A stretch of DNA of 64,000 nt from Micractinium sp. NFX-FRZ (Eukaryota > Chlorophyta > Trebouxiophyceae > Chlorellales > Chlorellaceae). This document shows, one piece after another, positions 1-12,100 of the stretch. The translations under genes were made by a program, and so were the position numbers. The stretch lies in the NCBI GenBank assembly GCA_029339195.1, contig JAPTJF010000002.1:248001-312000 (forward strand). The letters run 5' to 3'. How positions within the stretch are numbered: the first letter of the stretch is position 1; every line of letters starts with the position of its first letter. The notes below the pieces were generated by a model. The model did no database searches. It was not told the DNA's origin and was given only the letters and a program-made list of their open reading frames with translations.

Positions 1-1340
1 GTGGGGCGCCACTAGCAGGAATGGGCTGCCGGCTGCAAACCAGAAGGTGCGGCCAGCTTGCGCCGCACTGCCAGCATGAGCCCTCAGCAGCTTTCCGTGG
101 GCCCCTCCTCGGTGGCTCCAGAAACTCACTTCATGTGCGTTTCACAGAACATAATGGGTGGTGACGGTCCATGCGTGAGTGGCGATGTCACGTGGCGCAG
201 ATGCCTCACCGTGGCAACGAACCCCAGCTTTCCTCACACAACACGGCCTGCAGGTGAACCAGCTGAGGCTGCTGGCCCCCCGCACCTGCGCCCAGACATG
301 GTCGCGCACGCCCCCCTTCAACGTGAGCGCCTCCGGCTGGCGGGACGCCAAATTCATCTGCGCCAAGTATGCCGCGCGCAACACCGCACTGTGCGGGTGA
401 GGAGATGGTTATTAAGATGCATCCTCTCAACCAAACCACACCGCGCCAAGCGGGGCTGGCGGGGCTGGGTATGACTAGCGTTGATGCGCCAGAGCAAGCA
501 TGCAGCTGCAGCCGGCGCTTCGCTGAGCAGGGGAGGAGTGGGCGGTGGGGTTGGGGCAGGGGCAGGGGTGGGGAGTAAGACCGGGAGGAAGCGGGGTGGG
601 GCATGCAGGGTGGGGTTAAGCTGCAAGCAAGCGCAGAGCCAAAAGGATGGGGCGCCCCTACCCATGCAGCGACGACTTGGGCGCTCCGCTTATCAAGACC
701 GGGAGCAAGGCTGGCAACGACGTGCTGGTGAGGGCACCCCCTGCCCTGCCCTGCCCTGCCTGCGCTGTGCCATGCTGCGCCGTGCAGCCCTGCGTTGCGC
801 CTCACGCTGTGCCATGCTGTGCTGCATCAGCCCCTGCTCTGCTGCGGTGTGCAGGGCTGGCCATCACATCCCCACCTCTTCCTCTAGCCCCCCTTGCTCC
901 CTCGCCCTGCAGATCGGCATTGGCTCCGCCACCAACTGCCAGGTGGGGTGAAACGCACACGCATATTGAGGCAAAAACACGAGCAAGGAATCCAACGTAC
1001 TGGAACAGCAGAATGGCAGGGGCCGTATCTGACGCGCCTCACCACCACACTACAGCTGCCAACTCCCCGCACCCCGCTGCACCCCACCCGGCTCTCACTG
1101 CAGGGCTCCGGCATCACCGGCGGCTCCGTGTTCACCAACATTGCCACCTCCACACCCTTTGTGTACCGGGCGATGGCGATAGTGCGCGGCACCATCCGCC
1201 CCGGCCGCGACGTCATCCTCGCACGCGTCACTGCACTCGTCCGCCGCGGGCGCTGCCTGCCCCTGATGCAGCCCTGCCCGGAGGAGGCGCCCGGCAGGTG
1301 CTGCTCCGGCGCTTGCAGGTGGGGCCTCTGCATGCCCTGA
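1..1340 (+). CDS. Trypsin-like serine protease homologue, 3' part (S1 fold)
   Basis: Partial gene; the 5' end lies before the window. Exons: 254-396, 670-727, 913-942, 1104-1340 (TGA). The first begins VNQLRLLAPRTC, matching the S1 segment before the substrate pocket. Joining 396 to 670 gives CGDDLGAPLI, aligning with the family's C-x-GDSGGPL nucleophile loop. A short exon IGIGSATNCQ and then GGSVFTNIATSTPFV match the C-terminal GVYTRVSxYxxWI strand and helix. The catalytic Ser195 position is Leu, so this is probably a non-catalytic serine protease homologue. S1 proteins of this kind are usually secreted, but the signal peptide and the His/Asp residues are outside the window. A cysteine-rich tail of about 50 residues ends the protein. 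Further coding sequence may lie within 1-253, but no exon there could be fixed. Confidence 0.62.
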
Positions 1341-2571
1341 ATCGGGTGGAGCAGTTCGGCGGCAGATGGCCCTTGGCGGGAGCAGGGCAACGCGCCTCTG
1401 CAGCGCTTGGGTGGGCCCGTCATCCCTTGCTTCAGCTGCCATGCGCCGATCATGCCCCGGGCTTAAGCCTGTCGGAATCAGCAGCGGGCATCAGCTCCCC
1501 ACAGCGCAGAGCCCTGCCTGCCTGCCCCACTCAAGAATACCCACTTTGCATACCCCCTTGTAGTGGCACATCACACCACCACCGCAGCCACATGCACCCC
1601 GCAGCAGTACCACTCACCTGGAACCATCCTGCCCACCAGTTGCCCACACATTATTCCAGTAATATCATCTTTCATCTGGGTAATGGCCCCATGATCACAG
1701 CAAGATCACAGCTATGTGCCACCCAGCCCTTGTGTTGCCTTTCATTTTACCCAGCTCTGTGGTACCCAGCCCTCACGTCTCACCCCTGTAGCATGCCACG
1801 CAATGAACTTTTCTTGCACACTGGTGTCCTACACACCTTTGCCAGCACGCTCCTGACGGTTCTTGATACTCGATCTGTGCCTTGGCTCTTTTGATGCCCA
1901 TTCAAATGGGTGTGCGGCTGTGGCACTCCACTTGGCTTTTCCACATGTAGCAGCCCATGTTTGAAAGGCAAGTCCGTGCGGTGCGGCGGCTGCTCCTGCA
2001 CCACTGGTGCGACAATATGACTTGTCCACGATTCTCTATGGCAGCCGATTGTTTATGCAGGCCGCATAGCATGCTCCAAGCAAAGGTCAATAATGCAGGG
2101 TGCCGGTGGAAAGGCAGCAAGCAACGCGTGTTTTCGGGCAGAGCGGTCCCTACCACATCGGCATTGCAAGCGGAGGTGTCGAGAGGGCTTGCTGCAGCTT
2201 TGCAACCCATCGCGGAGTGATCGAGTCTCGCCCGCTTCTCGCAGCGGCGCCCCAGCCTGCCTGTTGCCTTCTCCAGGTCCGTGACCGCGAGGGGTGCGGC
2301 TGCTGCAGCTCGTGAGCCCTCGATCTGTCTGCCAGACACAGCAGTGCCGACGGGCAGTGCTTGGCCACTGTCGCCCCTCTCTGACCCTTCATGGCACACC
2401 AGTCGATGGGGAGAGCGCAGAGCTGCCCCGCAGCATCGCGGGAGGGCTGCTGGGTGCCGGGCAGCGGTGTGGCGGCCGGGCGGCCACCCTGCGGCCCACC
2501 CCGCCCACGCAGCCCCTGTACATGCAGGCCCACTTTGTTTCTTGGTGAGAGCACGAGCAAGGCCTGCAAGC
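1341..2571. other. 3' flank and intergenic, 1.2 kb
   Basis: No ORF here has conserved features. It must contain the 3' UTR of the protease homologue and the promoter of the UBX gene. It is less GC-rich around 1560-2100 than the neighbouring coding sequence. Confidence 0.5.
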
Positions 2572-5500
2572 ATGGAGGACGACAAGGTGGCCCAGTTTGT
2601 GGGCATCACCGCCGCCTCCGCCTCCACCGCTGCCTTCTACCTCGACAGCTGCGGCGGCTCGGTGGAGCAGGCGGTGCAGGCGTTCTTTGACGCCGGAGGC
2701 GCCGAGGCACCGGCAGGCGCTGCCAGCCCTGCCGCTGCAGCAGTGGCAGCACCCGCGCCGGGTGCCCCTGCCGGCTCCTCGCTTCTGGCTGAGGCGGCAG
2801 CTGCGCGCGCCGCGCGCGCGGCTGGCGGCGGCGCCGCTGGCGCCGGCGCCGGCGCTGGGCCCAGCGGCAGCCGCCGTGCGGGGGGCCGTGCTGCGGCAAC
2901 CAATGTGCGTGGTCTGGGTGACATTGGCGGTGACGATGAAGATGAGGATGATGACCACAATGAGTACTATGTGGGCGGTGACAAGAGGTGGGTGGGGTGG
3001 CTGGGGACAGGGGTGGGTGGACATCTGAGGGCATTGCTTGCGGGTGGGTCAGAGCGCAAGGCACATTGCACCCCAGGCGCCTTGAGGCGCCAATGCGCCT
3101 GCCGGCCCCCCCGCCTGCACTGCGCCACAGGCACCTTGCACTCTGTCACCACCCCCGGTTTACCTCTCCTTGTTTCTCCCTGACCTCCTTTGTTTATGGC
3201 CCGCAGCGGCCAGGTGGTGCGCGGTGCTCCCAAGGACAAGGACAAGAAGCGGGCGCCTGGCGGGGTGGAGGACATTTTCGAGGGGGCACGCGCTGCGGGG
3301 GCGGAGCAGGTGAGCTTGCTTGCTCTGAAGAAGCAGCGCGCGTGCTTGCTTGTTTTGTCTCGTGCATATCTCCCTCTCTCGAGTGCAATGGGAGCGGCGA
3401 CACACTGCAAAGCTGTGGGGGCCAACATCCTCCCTATGTATCCTCTCTGCCAACCCTACTCAGTCGCGCTGTGGTTCAGCACGTGAACTGAGCCCTGCAG
3501 GGCACCCACATGGATGGGATGGGATGTGCGGATGATGGGGGAGGATCTGGTGAGCCAGGAAAAGGACTGCTCAAGTCACGCATGTGTTGCCCCCTGCAGG
3601 GCACCCACGAGGACATGGATGAGGACTATGAGGATGAGGAGGAGGGGGGAGGCCGCTTCCGCGCCTTCAGCGGCTCGGCACGCACGCTGGCGGGTGCGTG
3701 CGCAGCCGCATGCACTCCAGCGTGCATTCCGTGTGCATGTGCGGGTGCAGGTGCATTGCATGGGGGCTGGGGAAGTGCAGGAGGGCAGGGAAGTGTGGGT
3801 GGTGTTGCAGGCTGGAGCAGGTGGGAGCAGGACGGCGGCTGTTTTCGTGTGCAGGTGCAGCCGGGGTGTGACGCCGCTGCGGTGCGCCGTGCTGAGGCCA
3901 TGCTGTGGTCCTGCCCACCCATCTCCTATTCCTGTGCCACCACGCTCAACCCCTGGCTGCTGTGCAGGCGGGGAAGCGGCGCCGCCACAGCAGCAGCAGC
4001 AGCAGCAGCAGGGGCGCAGCGGTGCAGAGCGCCGCGTCATCAAGATTGTGTTTTGGGCAAACGGAGTGTTCACGGGTGGGTGGGTGGGTGGGTGGGTGGG
4101 CATGGTTGGAAAGCGTTGTCTAGGAAGCAGGCGCGGTGCATCTGTGGTCACTCCGGGACGGCGCCGCTCTTGCCACAGGCGGGTAGGCCAGGTCTGTGCC
4201 CACATTTTGCCCTTTGTGCAGCGGATGATGAGGAGCTCGCCAAGCTGAGCGGTCTAGCCAATATGCCCTCCCTCTCCCCCCCTGCCAGCAGCCAATATGC
4301 CCCCCCCGTCCTCCCCGGCCCATACCCCGGCTTGCCCTCCCCCTCCTCCCCCGCCAACAGCCCGACATGCCTTGCTTCATCCCTTCCTTCCGCTCTGCTC
4401 TGCAGTGGACGACGGCGAGCCCCGCCAGATGAACGACCCGGCCAACATGCCCTTCATGCAGGCCATCATGCGGGGGCAGCTGCCGCCTGAGCTGGACCCG
4501 GGCGACCCCAACGTGCAGGTGGGTGCTTAGAGAAGGTTGATATGTGAGAGCCGGGTAATTGTTGTTGATACTGCATGCATGTCTTGAGAGACGTGCAGGT
4601 GGTGAAGAAGGTTGATATGTGCTCCGTGTGCCTGCATGCCACAGCTGCATGCCCGGACGCCTCTGCCTGCACCGCTCAGGCCGCCACTTTCCGCCCCTCC
4701 TACCCAAAAAGAACCACACCCTGCCCCCAGTTTCGCACCCCACTGCCCCCCCGCACACTCCACCCTTGCCTCCCACAATCCTTGCTCTCACACGCATTCT
4801 AGTGCCTGTCAATCCCTGGGCGCCGCAACCAAGCGCCACCAGCCGCCACCTCGGCCGAAAGCTAAGACTCCCATCACTCCCCTCTCTGCATACCCACACC
4901 CCTCTTCCTCTGCCCCACTCTCCCATTGCATCCACCAGGTGAACGTCAACCTGCTGCGCCGTGATGAGGACTACCAGCCCCCGGCCCAGCCCAAGGTGAA
5001 AGCCTTCACCGGCACAGGGTACAAGCTGAGCGGCGGGGACGGGAGCGGCGCCGGCACGAGCGCGGCGGCGGGGCCGCCACCCAGCTTTCATGCGACGCCA
5101 GGCGCGGTGGTGTGGGAGGGCGCGGACGAGAGCCAGCCCACTACGTCTATCCAGCTCAGGCTGGCGGATGGCTCTCGCCTGCGGGCCGAGTTCAACCTCA
5201 CGCACACCGTGGGCGACATCCGCAGGTGGGTGGGTCGGTGGCGTGTGGCTTGGGCGTTGTGGCAAGGCATCCCAGTGGTGCGGGGGAGGGGAGGGGAGGG
5301 GAGACGAGGGGAGGAGAGGAGGGGCTGTGGCAATGCTGGGGGGCGCTGGGCAGGTGCAGCCAAGCAGGTAGTTCTCGCCGGCCACCTTTCTCGCCCCCGC
5401 CTTCCTGCCCCGCCTGCCGGAGCCCTTGCCGCACGTTCACCCGCCCCTCGCGGCCCCATGGATGATTTACTTTGCATACCCTGCCTGCCTAGCTCCTGGC

Positions 5501-5685
5501 CGGCTTACCCCCATGTGCCCTCCCCTTCCCGGCTCCCCTGGCACAGGTTCATCCGTGCCTCGCGGCCCGACGCTGCCGCGGGCGCATACCGCCTGGTCAC
5601 CGCCTTCCCCGCCGCCCAGCTGGACGATGACAGCGTCAGCATCCAGGCAGCGGGGCTGGCCAACAGCGTGATCATCCAGAAGTGA
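2572..5685 (+). CDS. p47/NSFL1C-type UBX cofactor of Cdc48/p97 (UBA-SEP-UBX)
   Basis: Seven exons: 2572-2987, 3207-3309, 3600-3693, 3968-4075, 4406-4518, 4939-5225, 5547-5685; all phases close, giving 419 aa. Residues 1-45 are a UBA-like domain (VAQFVGITAASASTAAFYL). An Ala/Gly-rich and then acidic linker follows. The SEP domain runs from about residue 223 (RRVIKIVFWANGVFT, then NDPANMPFMQAIMRG). The UBX domain runs from about 345 to the end (SIQLRLADGSRL ... TAFPAAQL ... ANSVIIQK), with the p47-style FPx loop. p47 proteins tether the AAA ATPase Cdc48 to ubiquitinated or membrane-fusion substrates; plant relatives are the PUX proteins. A (Gln)8 run precedes SEP. A poly(A) signal TGTAA lies 19 bp after the stop. 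Confidence 0.9.
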
Positions 5686-5703
5686 AGCACAGCGGCAGTC
5701 AGA

Positions 5704-5708
5704 TGTAA
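5704..5708 (+). terminator. Poly(A) signal TGTAA of the UBX gene
   Basis: TGTAA, the usual chlorophyte polyadenylation signal, starts 19 bp after the stop at 5685. Confidence 0.6.
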
Positions 5709-6037
5709 TGAATGCAAGTGAAAGCGCGGCAGCGTGCACACAAGCCACGCCGGCGGCAGCGTGACGGTGGGACTGCGGTGGCAAGCATGCTGCAGGTAGA
5801 AGCTGCATCACAGCTTGTTCGAAAATGCGGTGGCATGTAATCACTATCTGTAAACAGCTGAGGAGTCTCTTGAGGAAACAACAGCCACCGACCCCCCGCC
5901 GCCAGGGTGGCGGCAGTGGGCACCTCAAACGAGAGCGTCATGCATGGGCCGGCCTGCGCATTTCACCGTTACGCTGGAGTCGCGTTTGGTTGACTGCCGT
6001 GCACCCCCGGCCATACCGTGCAGTGCTCGAGCAGACC

Positions 6038-8811
6038 ATGTCCGCAACTGCGTGCAGCTTCTCCGCGAGCGCGCTGCGGCCCCCAGCCAAGCGTCAGCGT
6101 CTATACCTCTTTCGGACACGCGCGGCGCAGCAGCAAATAGAGGCGGCAGATGTGGTGGTGGTGGGCGCAGGAGCGGCGGGCCTCACCGCCGCCCACTTTG
6201 CCGCCATCTCCGGCGCCAAGGCACGCATGTCGTCTGCCTGATGATGCTGTGCTTTACATATGCTTACTGAATCGAGCTATGCCGTAATATGTCTGCGTTT
6301 GGTACTGTGGGCACCCGTGGAGCGCGCTGCCTGCTGCCGTCAAAGCCTCTCAACACTCACATCACCCACCGTAACACCCTGCCCAGCGCTGCAGGTGCGG
6401 GTTGTAGAGAAGATGGATGAAGCGGGCAAGAAGATCCTCATCAGTGAGTCCCTGATAAGTTCATGATTGCGTACGGGTAGCACGTGGATGTTTTCACATG
6501 CTGCGTGACGGCCAGCACATGCACAGGCAGGCACCCGCCCGCTCGTTCGCGGCATCGCCACACGGCCTCTCTGCCCACTCTTTTGCTTGCTTGTCCGCAG
6601 GCGGCGGCGCGCGCTGCAACGTGCTGCCAGGGGAGGTGGACTTGGTGAGGGACTATGTGACCGAGTCGAGCCAGAGCGCGCTGCGGGCGGTGTTCAGGTG
6701 GGGCATGGGAAGGCGGGGCCCGCAGGTGCAGTGGCATGCTGCGGGAGGGCGGCGTGCTGAAGTAGCGTCAGGGAGTTTGCTAGCTGATGGACGCAGTGAT
6801 TCTTACCGCAGCGATTTCTTGTTTCCCTTTCTCTTGACGGCCCCTGCAGCACCTGGTCTCTGGACGATTGCGAGTACTGGCTGAGCGACCGGCACCAGGC
6901 AAGGGGGCACGACAGGACAAGCGGGCCTGCATGGAACACGGCCCCTGAGGGTACCTGGAAACCTTGCGGGCGTGCTACAAGTGCCCATTTTATCTCCCTC
7001 GCCCCTTCCCTTTGAAAAAGAACTGTAGCGCGCCTCTGGGATGCGCTGCTCCAGCTGCCCCGCCCTCCCAATGGCACACACACACAGAGCACGCTTACCT
7101 TCGCATCCCTGCACCCTCCATGCACCTGCCCAAGCCTCGACAACCCATCGCGCCCTGCCCCACATTGCCCACATTGCCACACACTGCCGCAGGTCGGCAT
7201 CAAGCTATCCCTAGAGGAGTCCACCAACAAGTGGTTTCCCACCTCCAACTCCGCCGTTGAAGTGCGGGACAAGCTGGTGTCGGCCTGCCAGCAGCACGGC
7301 GTGCGGTTCACCTACAACGCCGGGCTGCAGGACCTGGAGCAGCAGCCGGATGGCACCTGGCGGGTGCTGCTGACGGGCGGCGGCAGCGTGGCGGCACGGC
7401 GGGTCGTGCTGGCTACGGGGGGGCTGTCGTTTCCCAAGATGGGTACCACGGGGGATGGTTTCCGCCTGCTGGAGAGGCACGGGCACAACCTGAAGGAGCC
7501 ATATGCGGCGCTGACGCCCCTGATGGGCGAGCACCCAGGGGGCAGCCAGCTGGCGGGCATCTCGCTGTACGACGCTGAGCTGGCGGCGGTACCGGCGGGC
7601 AACGGCGGCGGTACCGGCGGCGGCAAGAAGAAGAAGAAGGCGGCACAGCGCGCACAGCGCACCGCCATGCTGTTCACGCATCGCGGGTACAGCGGCCCTG
7701 CCATTTTGGATCTGAGCCACCACGCGGTGCGGGCGCTGGACCGCGGGCAGCCGCCCCCCGCGGTGCGCGTGCAGTGGACGCCGGCGGATGGCGCGGCCTG
7801 GGAGGCGCGGCTGCTGGAGGGCGGCGCTGCGCTGGCGGTGGGCGCGCTGCGGCGGGAGGGCGTGCCGCAGCGGCTGGCGGAGGCGCTGTGTGCTGAGGCG
7901 GGCGTGCCGCTCGACAGGTGAGGGCTTGCTGGTGGTTGGAGGGCGGGGGGGTAGTGAAGGCATTCGGCAGCGGCGGCTGGCAGAGGCGCTGTGTGCTGAG
8001 GAGCGGAACGGGGATTTGCTGGAGTTGGGTGCTGGCACGCAAAGGACGCATTTGTGGCTGGGCACGTGTTCCTAGGTGTGGTGCGGTGTGGTGTTCACGC
8101 ACTCCGTAGCAAGCCTGGGCCCCTCACCATCCAACTTTGCACCACCCCCTCCCTGCCTGTGAGCAGGAAGCTTTCGGAGCTGAAGAAAGGGGAACGTGCA
8201 GCGCTGGTGGCGGTGCTGACTCAGTACACCCTGCACGTCTCAGGGCATGAGGGTTATGCCAAAGCAGGTGCGTCTCCCGCCGTGTGAACTGGCGCCTTGA
8301 GAGGGTTTCAGTCAGCAGGTGCCGATGTCAGCAGGGCCTCATCCTGCAGCTGCCCCTCCCCGTCCTCAGTCTCTACTCGCTTCAGCTGTCAGCTTGGTAG
8401 GGGTGCCTCTGAATGAGCTGTACTGTTCCGCTTGCTTCCTGTGTCCGTCTCACCCCTCCTGCCCTTCTCCACTCTCTGCCCCTCCCCCTTCGGCGGTCAG
8501 CACAGAGGTGCCCCTGAATGGGCTCGACTTTTCTGCTTCGCCTCACCCCTCCTGCCCCTCCCCTGTGCCCCTGTGCCCCTTCAGAGGTGACCGGAGGCGG
8601 GGTGCCACTGAACGAGCTCGACTGCTCCACCCTGGAGAGCCGCCGCCTGCCGGGGGTGCACATTTGTGGCGAGCTGTGCGACGTGTTTGGACGCATAGGA
8701 GGCTTCAACTTTTACTGGGCGTGGGTCAGCGGCCGTCTCAGCGGCCTGGCGGCGGCAGAGGCGGCAGCAGCAGCAGCGGCGCCTGCACCCACCCCGGCAG
8801 TGGGTGCCTGA
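6038..8811 (+). CDS. BaiN/HI0933 (YhiN)-family FAD-dependent oxidoreductase
   Basis: Seven exons: 6038-6220, 6395-6443, 6601-6697, 6850-6898, 7193-7917, 8167-8267, 8585-8811; phases close, 476 aa. Residues 1-35 are Ser/Ala/Arg-rich, suiting an organelle presequence. The Rossmann FAD motif follows (DVVVVGAGAAGLTAAHFAA), then the family signature KKILISGGGARCNV spread across exons 2-3. The middle region has VVLATGGLSFPKMGTTGDGF and the end PGVHICGELCDVFGRIGGFN, both hallmarks of this bacterial-type flavoprotein family. A Gly/Lys insert (GTGGGKKKKK) sits at about residue 330. Substrate and partner cannot be read from the sequence. Introns 1 and 4 use GC donors (6221, 6899), needed to join AK|VRVVEK and DRHQ|VGIKL. 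Upstream in-frame ATGs exist (for example 5825), but 6038 gives the most sensible N-terminus. Confidence 0.88.
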
Positions 8812-9119
8812 GGGGCGCGTAAGACGCCACCGCAGCATGTGCAACTACAGTGCCTTGATCGGTGCCCCTGTGGGCCAACCCTCGCATCCACCCTGTAGCC
8901 AAATAACGTGGTACTCCCAGCCACCCTCGGAGGCACTAATGTTGACAGAATCAGCCAATCCGCCTATGAGTGGCGGCTCGCGCTGCGCACGCTGGGGCGG
9001 TAGCAAGGCCCAAATCAAATTCACGTTACTTTCAACGCGACGCACGCAGGCCGGGCAGGTTTTTTTACCCTCACATACACTTTGCAATAATCCGGGCCTG
9101 ACCTCAGGAGTTCCCGCGC

Positions 9120-12100
9120 ATGGCCGCCCGTGGCCAGCAACTGGGCAGCGCCCTCCACTCCTTCTTTCTGGCATTGCCCGAAAAGGAATTGCTGAAGTTA
9201 TTGCGCGCCCGGCTGAATGACGACGCCAGCGACAGCGAGGGGGAGGAAGAGGTGCGCGGGCGGGGGTGGCGACTTGTGGCGGGTGCCGCCACACATCATC
9301 CCAACATGAACTTGCCACCAATACCACAGCTGCTTCTACGACTGTACAAGCTTTGATCATTTGAGCCTCACGTTGCCTTTGCCTGCATTCCAGGAGGCGC
9401 AGGAGGAGCATGGCACCTGCCTGGTGCACCGCCTCGCAGAGCGTGGCGACGTGCCGCTGCTGACCGCCTGCCTAGCGGCGGACCGGAGGCTGGCGAGCCT
9501 GGCAGGCCAAGAGGGCATGCAGCCCCTGCACTACGCGGCTGCGGCCTGGCAGCAGGGGGCGCTGGAGGCGCTGCTGGAGGCGGGGGTCCCTGCAGGGGCG
9601 CTGGATGGGGAGCAGCGCACTGCGATACACCACTTGGTGGAGGGCCAGGGACAGCTGTCAGTGGTTGAGCACCACGCTGCAGACGTCCTGCTTGCCAGGC
9701 TGGCTGGGGCCGGTGTGGACGTGCTAGCCCGCGACGAGTACGAAGACACTGCGCTACACCTGGCTGTGAGGCAGGGCAGCATGGCGCTCGTACGGCTGCT
9801 GCTGAAGCACGGCGGCGGCATGGCTGCCGTTGCCGCCCGCGGGGTGGCCGACGTGCGGCTGATCACTGCGGCCGCCAGGAACGCTGGCTGCCGGTCTGCG
9901 GGAGGGGCAACAGAGGCGCTGCGCCTGCTGCGCAGCCTCCTGGAAGAGGGAGGCGGGCGGGCAGAGGGGCGCACGCCAAGCGGCAGCACGCCGCTGCTGG
10001 CGGCTGCCCAGGCCGCGCCGTACCTGCCCCCCAGCAAAGGGGTGCCCCTGCTGGAGCTGCTGCTGGGCAAGGGGGCGGACCCCAAGGCCGTGGATGAAAG
10101 GGTGAGTGCCCAGCAGCATTGCCTGGTGTTTGTGGGTGGGAGCGTGGCTGGGCTGGTGCCATTCGCTGCCTGCCTGCATGTCCCACTGCCTGCTCTTGGA
10201 AAAGGGGCGGACCCCAAGGCCGTGGATGAAAGGGTGAGTGCCCAGCAGCAGTGCCCGATGTTTGTGGGTGGGAGCGTGGCTGCGCTGGTGCCATTCGCTG
10301 CCTGCCTGCCCGCCCGTGCGCCCACCCGCCTGCCTGCATGTTTACCTGGCGCCCCGCCCTCCTGCTGCCTGTTCGCCTGCCCCCCATTCGGTCATTCTGT
10401 TCCCTCCTCCTCCCATGCAGGGGAATACCTGCCTGCACGTGTTGTGCAAGACGGTCTCCATGCCCACCTGCCGACCCCAGTCCCTGGGGGCGGCGCTGCG
10501 TGTGCTGGTGCCGCTGGCAGGCGGCGCGGCGGCGCTGCATGTGCAGAACAAGGAAGAGGACACGCCCCTACGGCTGGTGGTGTCAAGTGGTTGGGGCTCT
10601 CCGGACAGGATGCGCATCGTGGCGTGCACACGCGAGCTGCTGCAGGCAGGCGCCGACCCCCTCCAGGGCCCTCTAGCCCCGGGGCACAGGTTTCAGCAGC
10701 TCCCCCACTCCCTGCTGGCGCACGCGCTGCGGGGCACAGGTGGGTGGCAGACAGGCAGGCAGGCAGGCAGGCAGGCAGCACCAGACAGGCAGCAGGGGAT
10801 GCCGATGCTTTGCATGAGGTGTGATGCCCCGCCTTGCATTTCGTGGCTGCCTGTCGCAGTGCGGCTGTTGCAATGCCTGGCAAGCAGCAAACACTTTTGG
10901 CCCGACCTGCCTGGGCACCTTGTTTTACCGTGCTGCTCCTTGCTGTTGTCCTGCAGCGCAACGGGAGTGTGCGTTCAATCAGCTGGCGGTGCTGACGGAG
11001 GCGGGGTGGCCCATCAACTCCCTGGACTCGGAAGGGGTTTCCTGCCTGGGCTGGCTGACCCAGTGAGCTGGCAAGGCCGTGCTCAGCTGCTGCTGCCACG
11101 TCGCTGCTGCTGCTGCTGCCGCTGCTGCTGCTGCCGCTGCTGCTGCTGCCGCTGCTGCTGCTGCCGCCGCTGCTGCTGCTGCTGCTGCAGCTGTAGTGAA
11201 GAACCATGCACCCACTCGCCTGGCAGCAGCGGCAGGAGCAGTACCGGTAGCACGACAGCGGCGTCAGGGGCGGCAAGCTGCTGCACCGTTGGAGTTGGGT
11301 GTGCCAGGGCATGCACGCCGCGCCCTCTCTCAGCTGCGCCCAGGTGCCTGCCAGCCTTTTCAAGCGGCAAGTACTGGCAGCACACTAGCAGTCAAGGTGG
11401 CAGTAGCGCCAGTGTCCTGGAGATTGGCGTCAGCAGAACACTTCCCTCGTCTGTGTGCAGGTATGTGGGCACACACGGCTACTGGATGGATATGCGCGCC
11501 TGTGGTGGTGATGATGATGAGGATGATGAGGATGAGTGGGGCAGGCCGCGCAAGGTGGGCCCTGCAGGCAGCAGCATGCAGCCCTGCGGCGGGCCTCGCT
11601 CCCGGCAGCGCTCATGGCTGCTGTGTTCAACCTGCATGCGCGCAGTGCCCGTGCCCTCGTGCACCCCGGGGGCTCTGCAGCAGGCGTAGGACCACAGATC
11701 CCCCGCCTGCTGCTCCTGCCTTGCCTGCGTTGGTGAGACTGCGCGACAAAACGTTCACACTGGCTCGTGGGTCACGCACATCATGAAGGGATCCCGGCAT
11801 TCGTGCTGCATTCTGTTACGCTACCCTAAACCCTAAACCCTAACCCTTGCAGGACCACCTGAACGACGACTTCTGGCGGGTGCTGGATGCTCTGCTGGGG
11901 CTGGGTGCCGACCCCAACGCATTCAAGCGGGAGGCAGCTCGGGAGACGTGGCGGGTTGTCCCGACGCGCTGCCCCCTCAAGTGAGCTCATGCGTGGCCCG
12001 CCAAGTGCGCAGCCACCGCTCCTCAGGGGCTTGTACTGCCATCCCTGGTACTGCCATCCCTGGTACTGCCGTCCCGCCTGGTGCCGCCCTGCTGTCTGGC

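Noticed and set aside
2281..3183. Longer frame extending the UBX protein upstream of 2572
   Set aside because: Residues before the ATG are low-complexity, and the UBA-like domain begins exactly at that ATG.
10748..10780. GGCA repeat considered as part of a mobile element
   Set aside because: Simple sequence with no terminal repeats, target duplications or transposase frame nearby.
10979..11215. Minus-strand poly-Ala and plus-strand poly-Cys/Leu open frames
   Set aside because: They are translations of the CTG/CCG triplet repeat in an intron.
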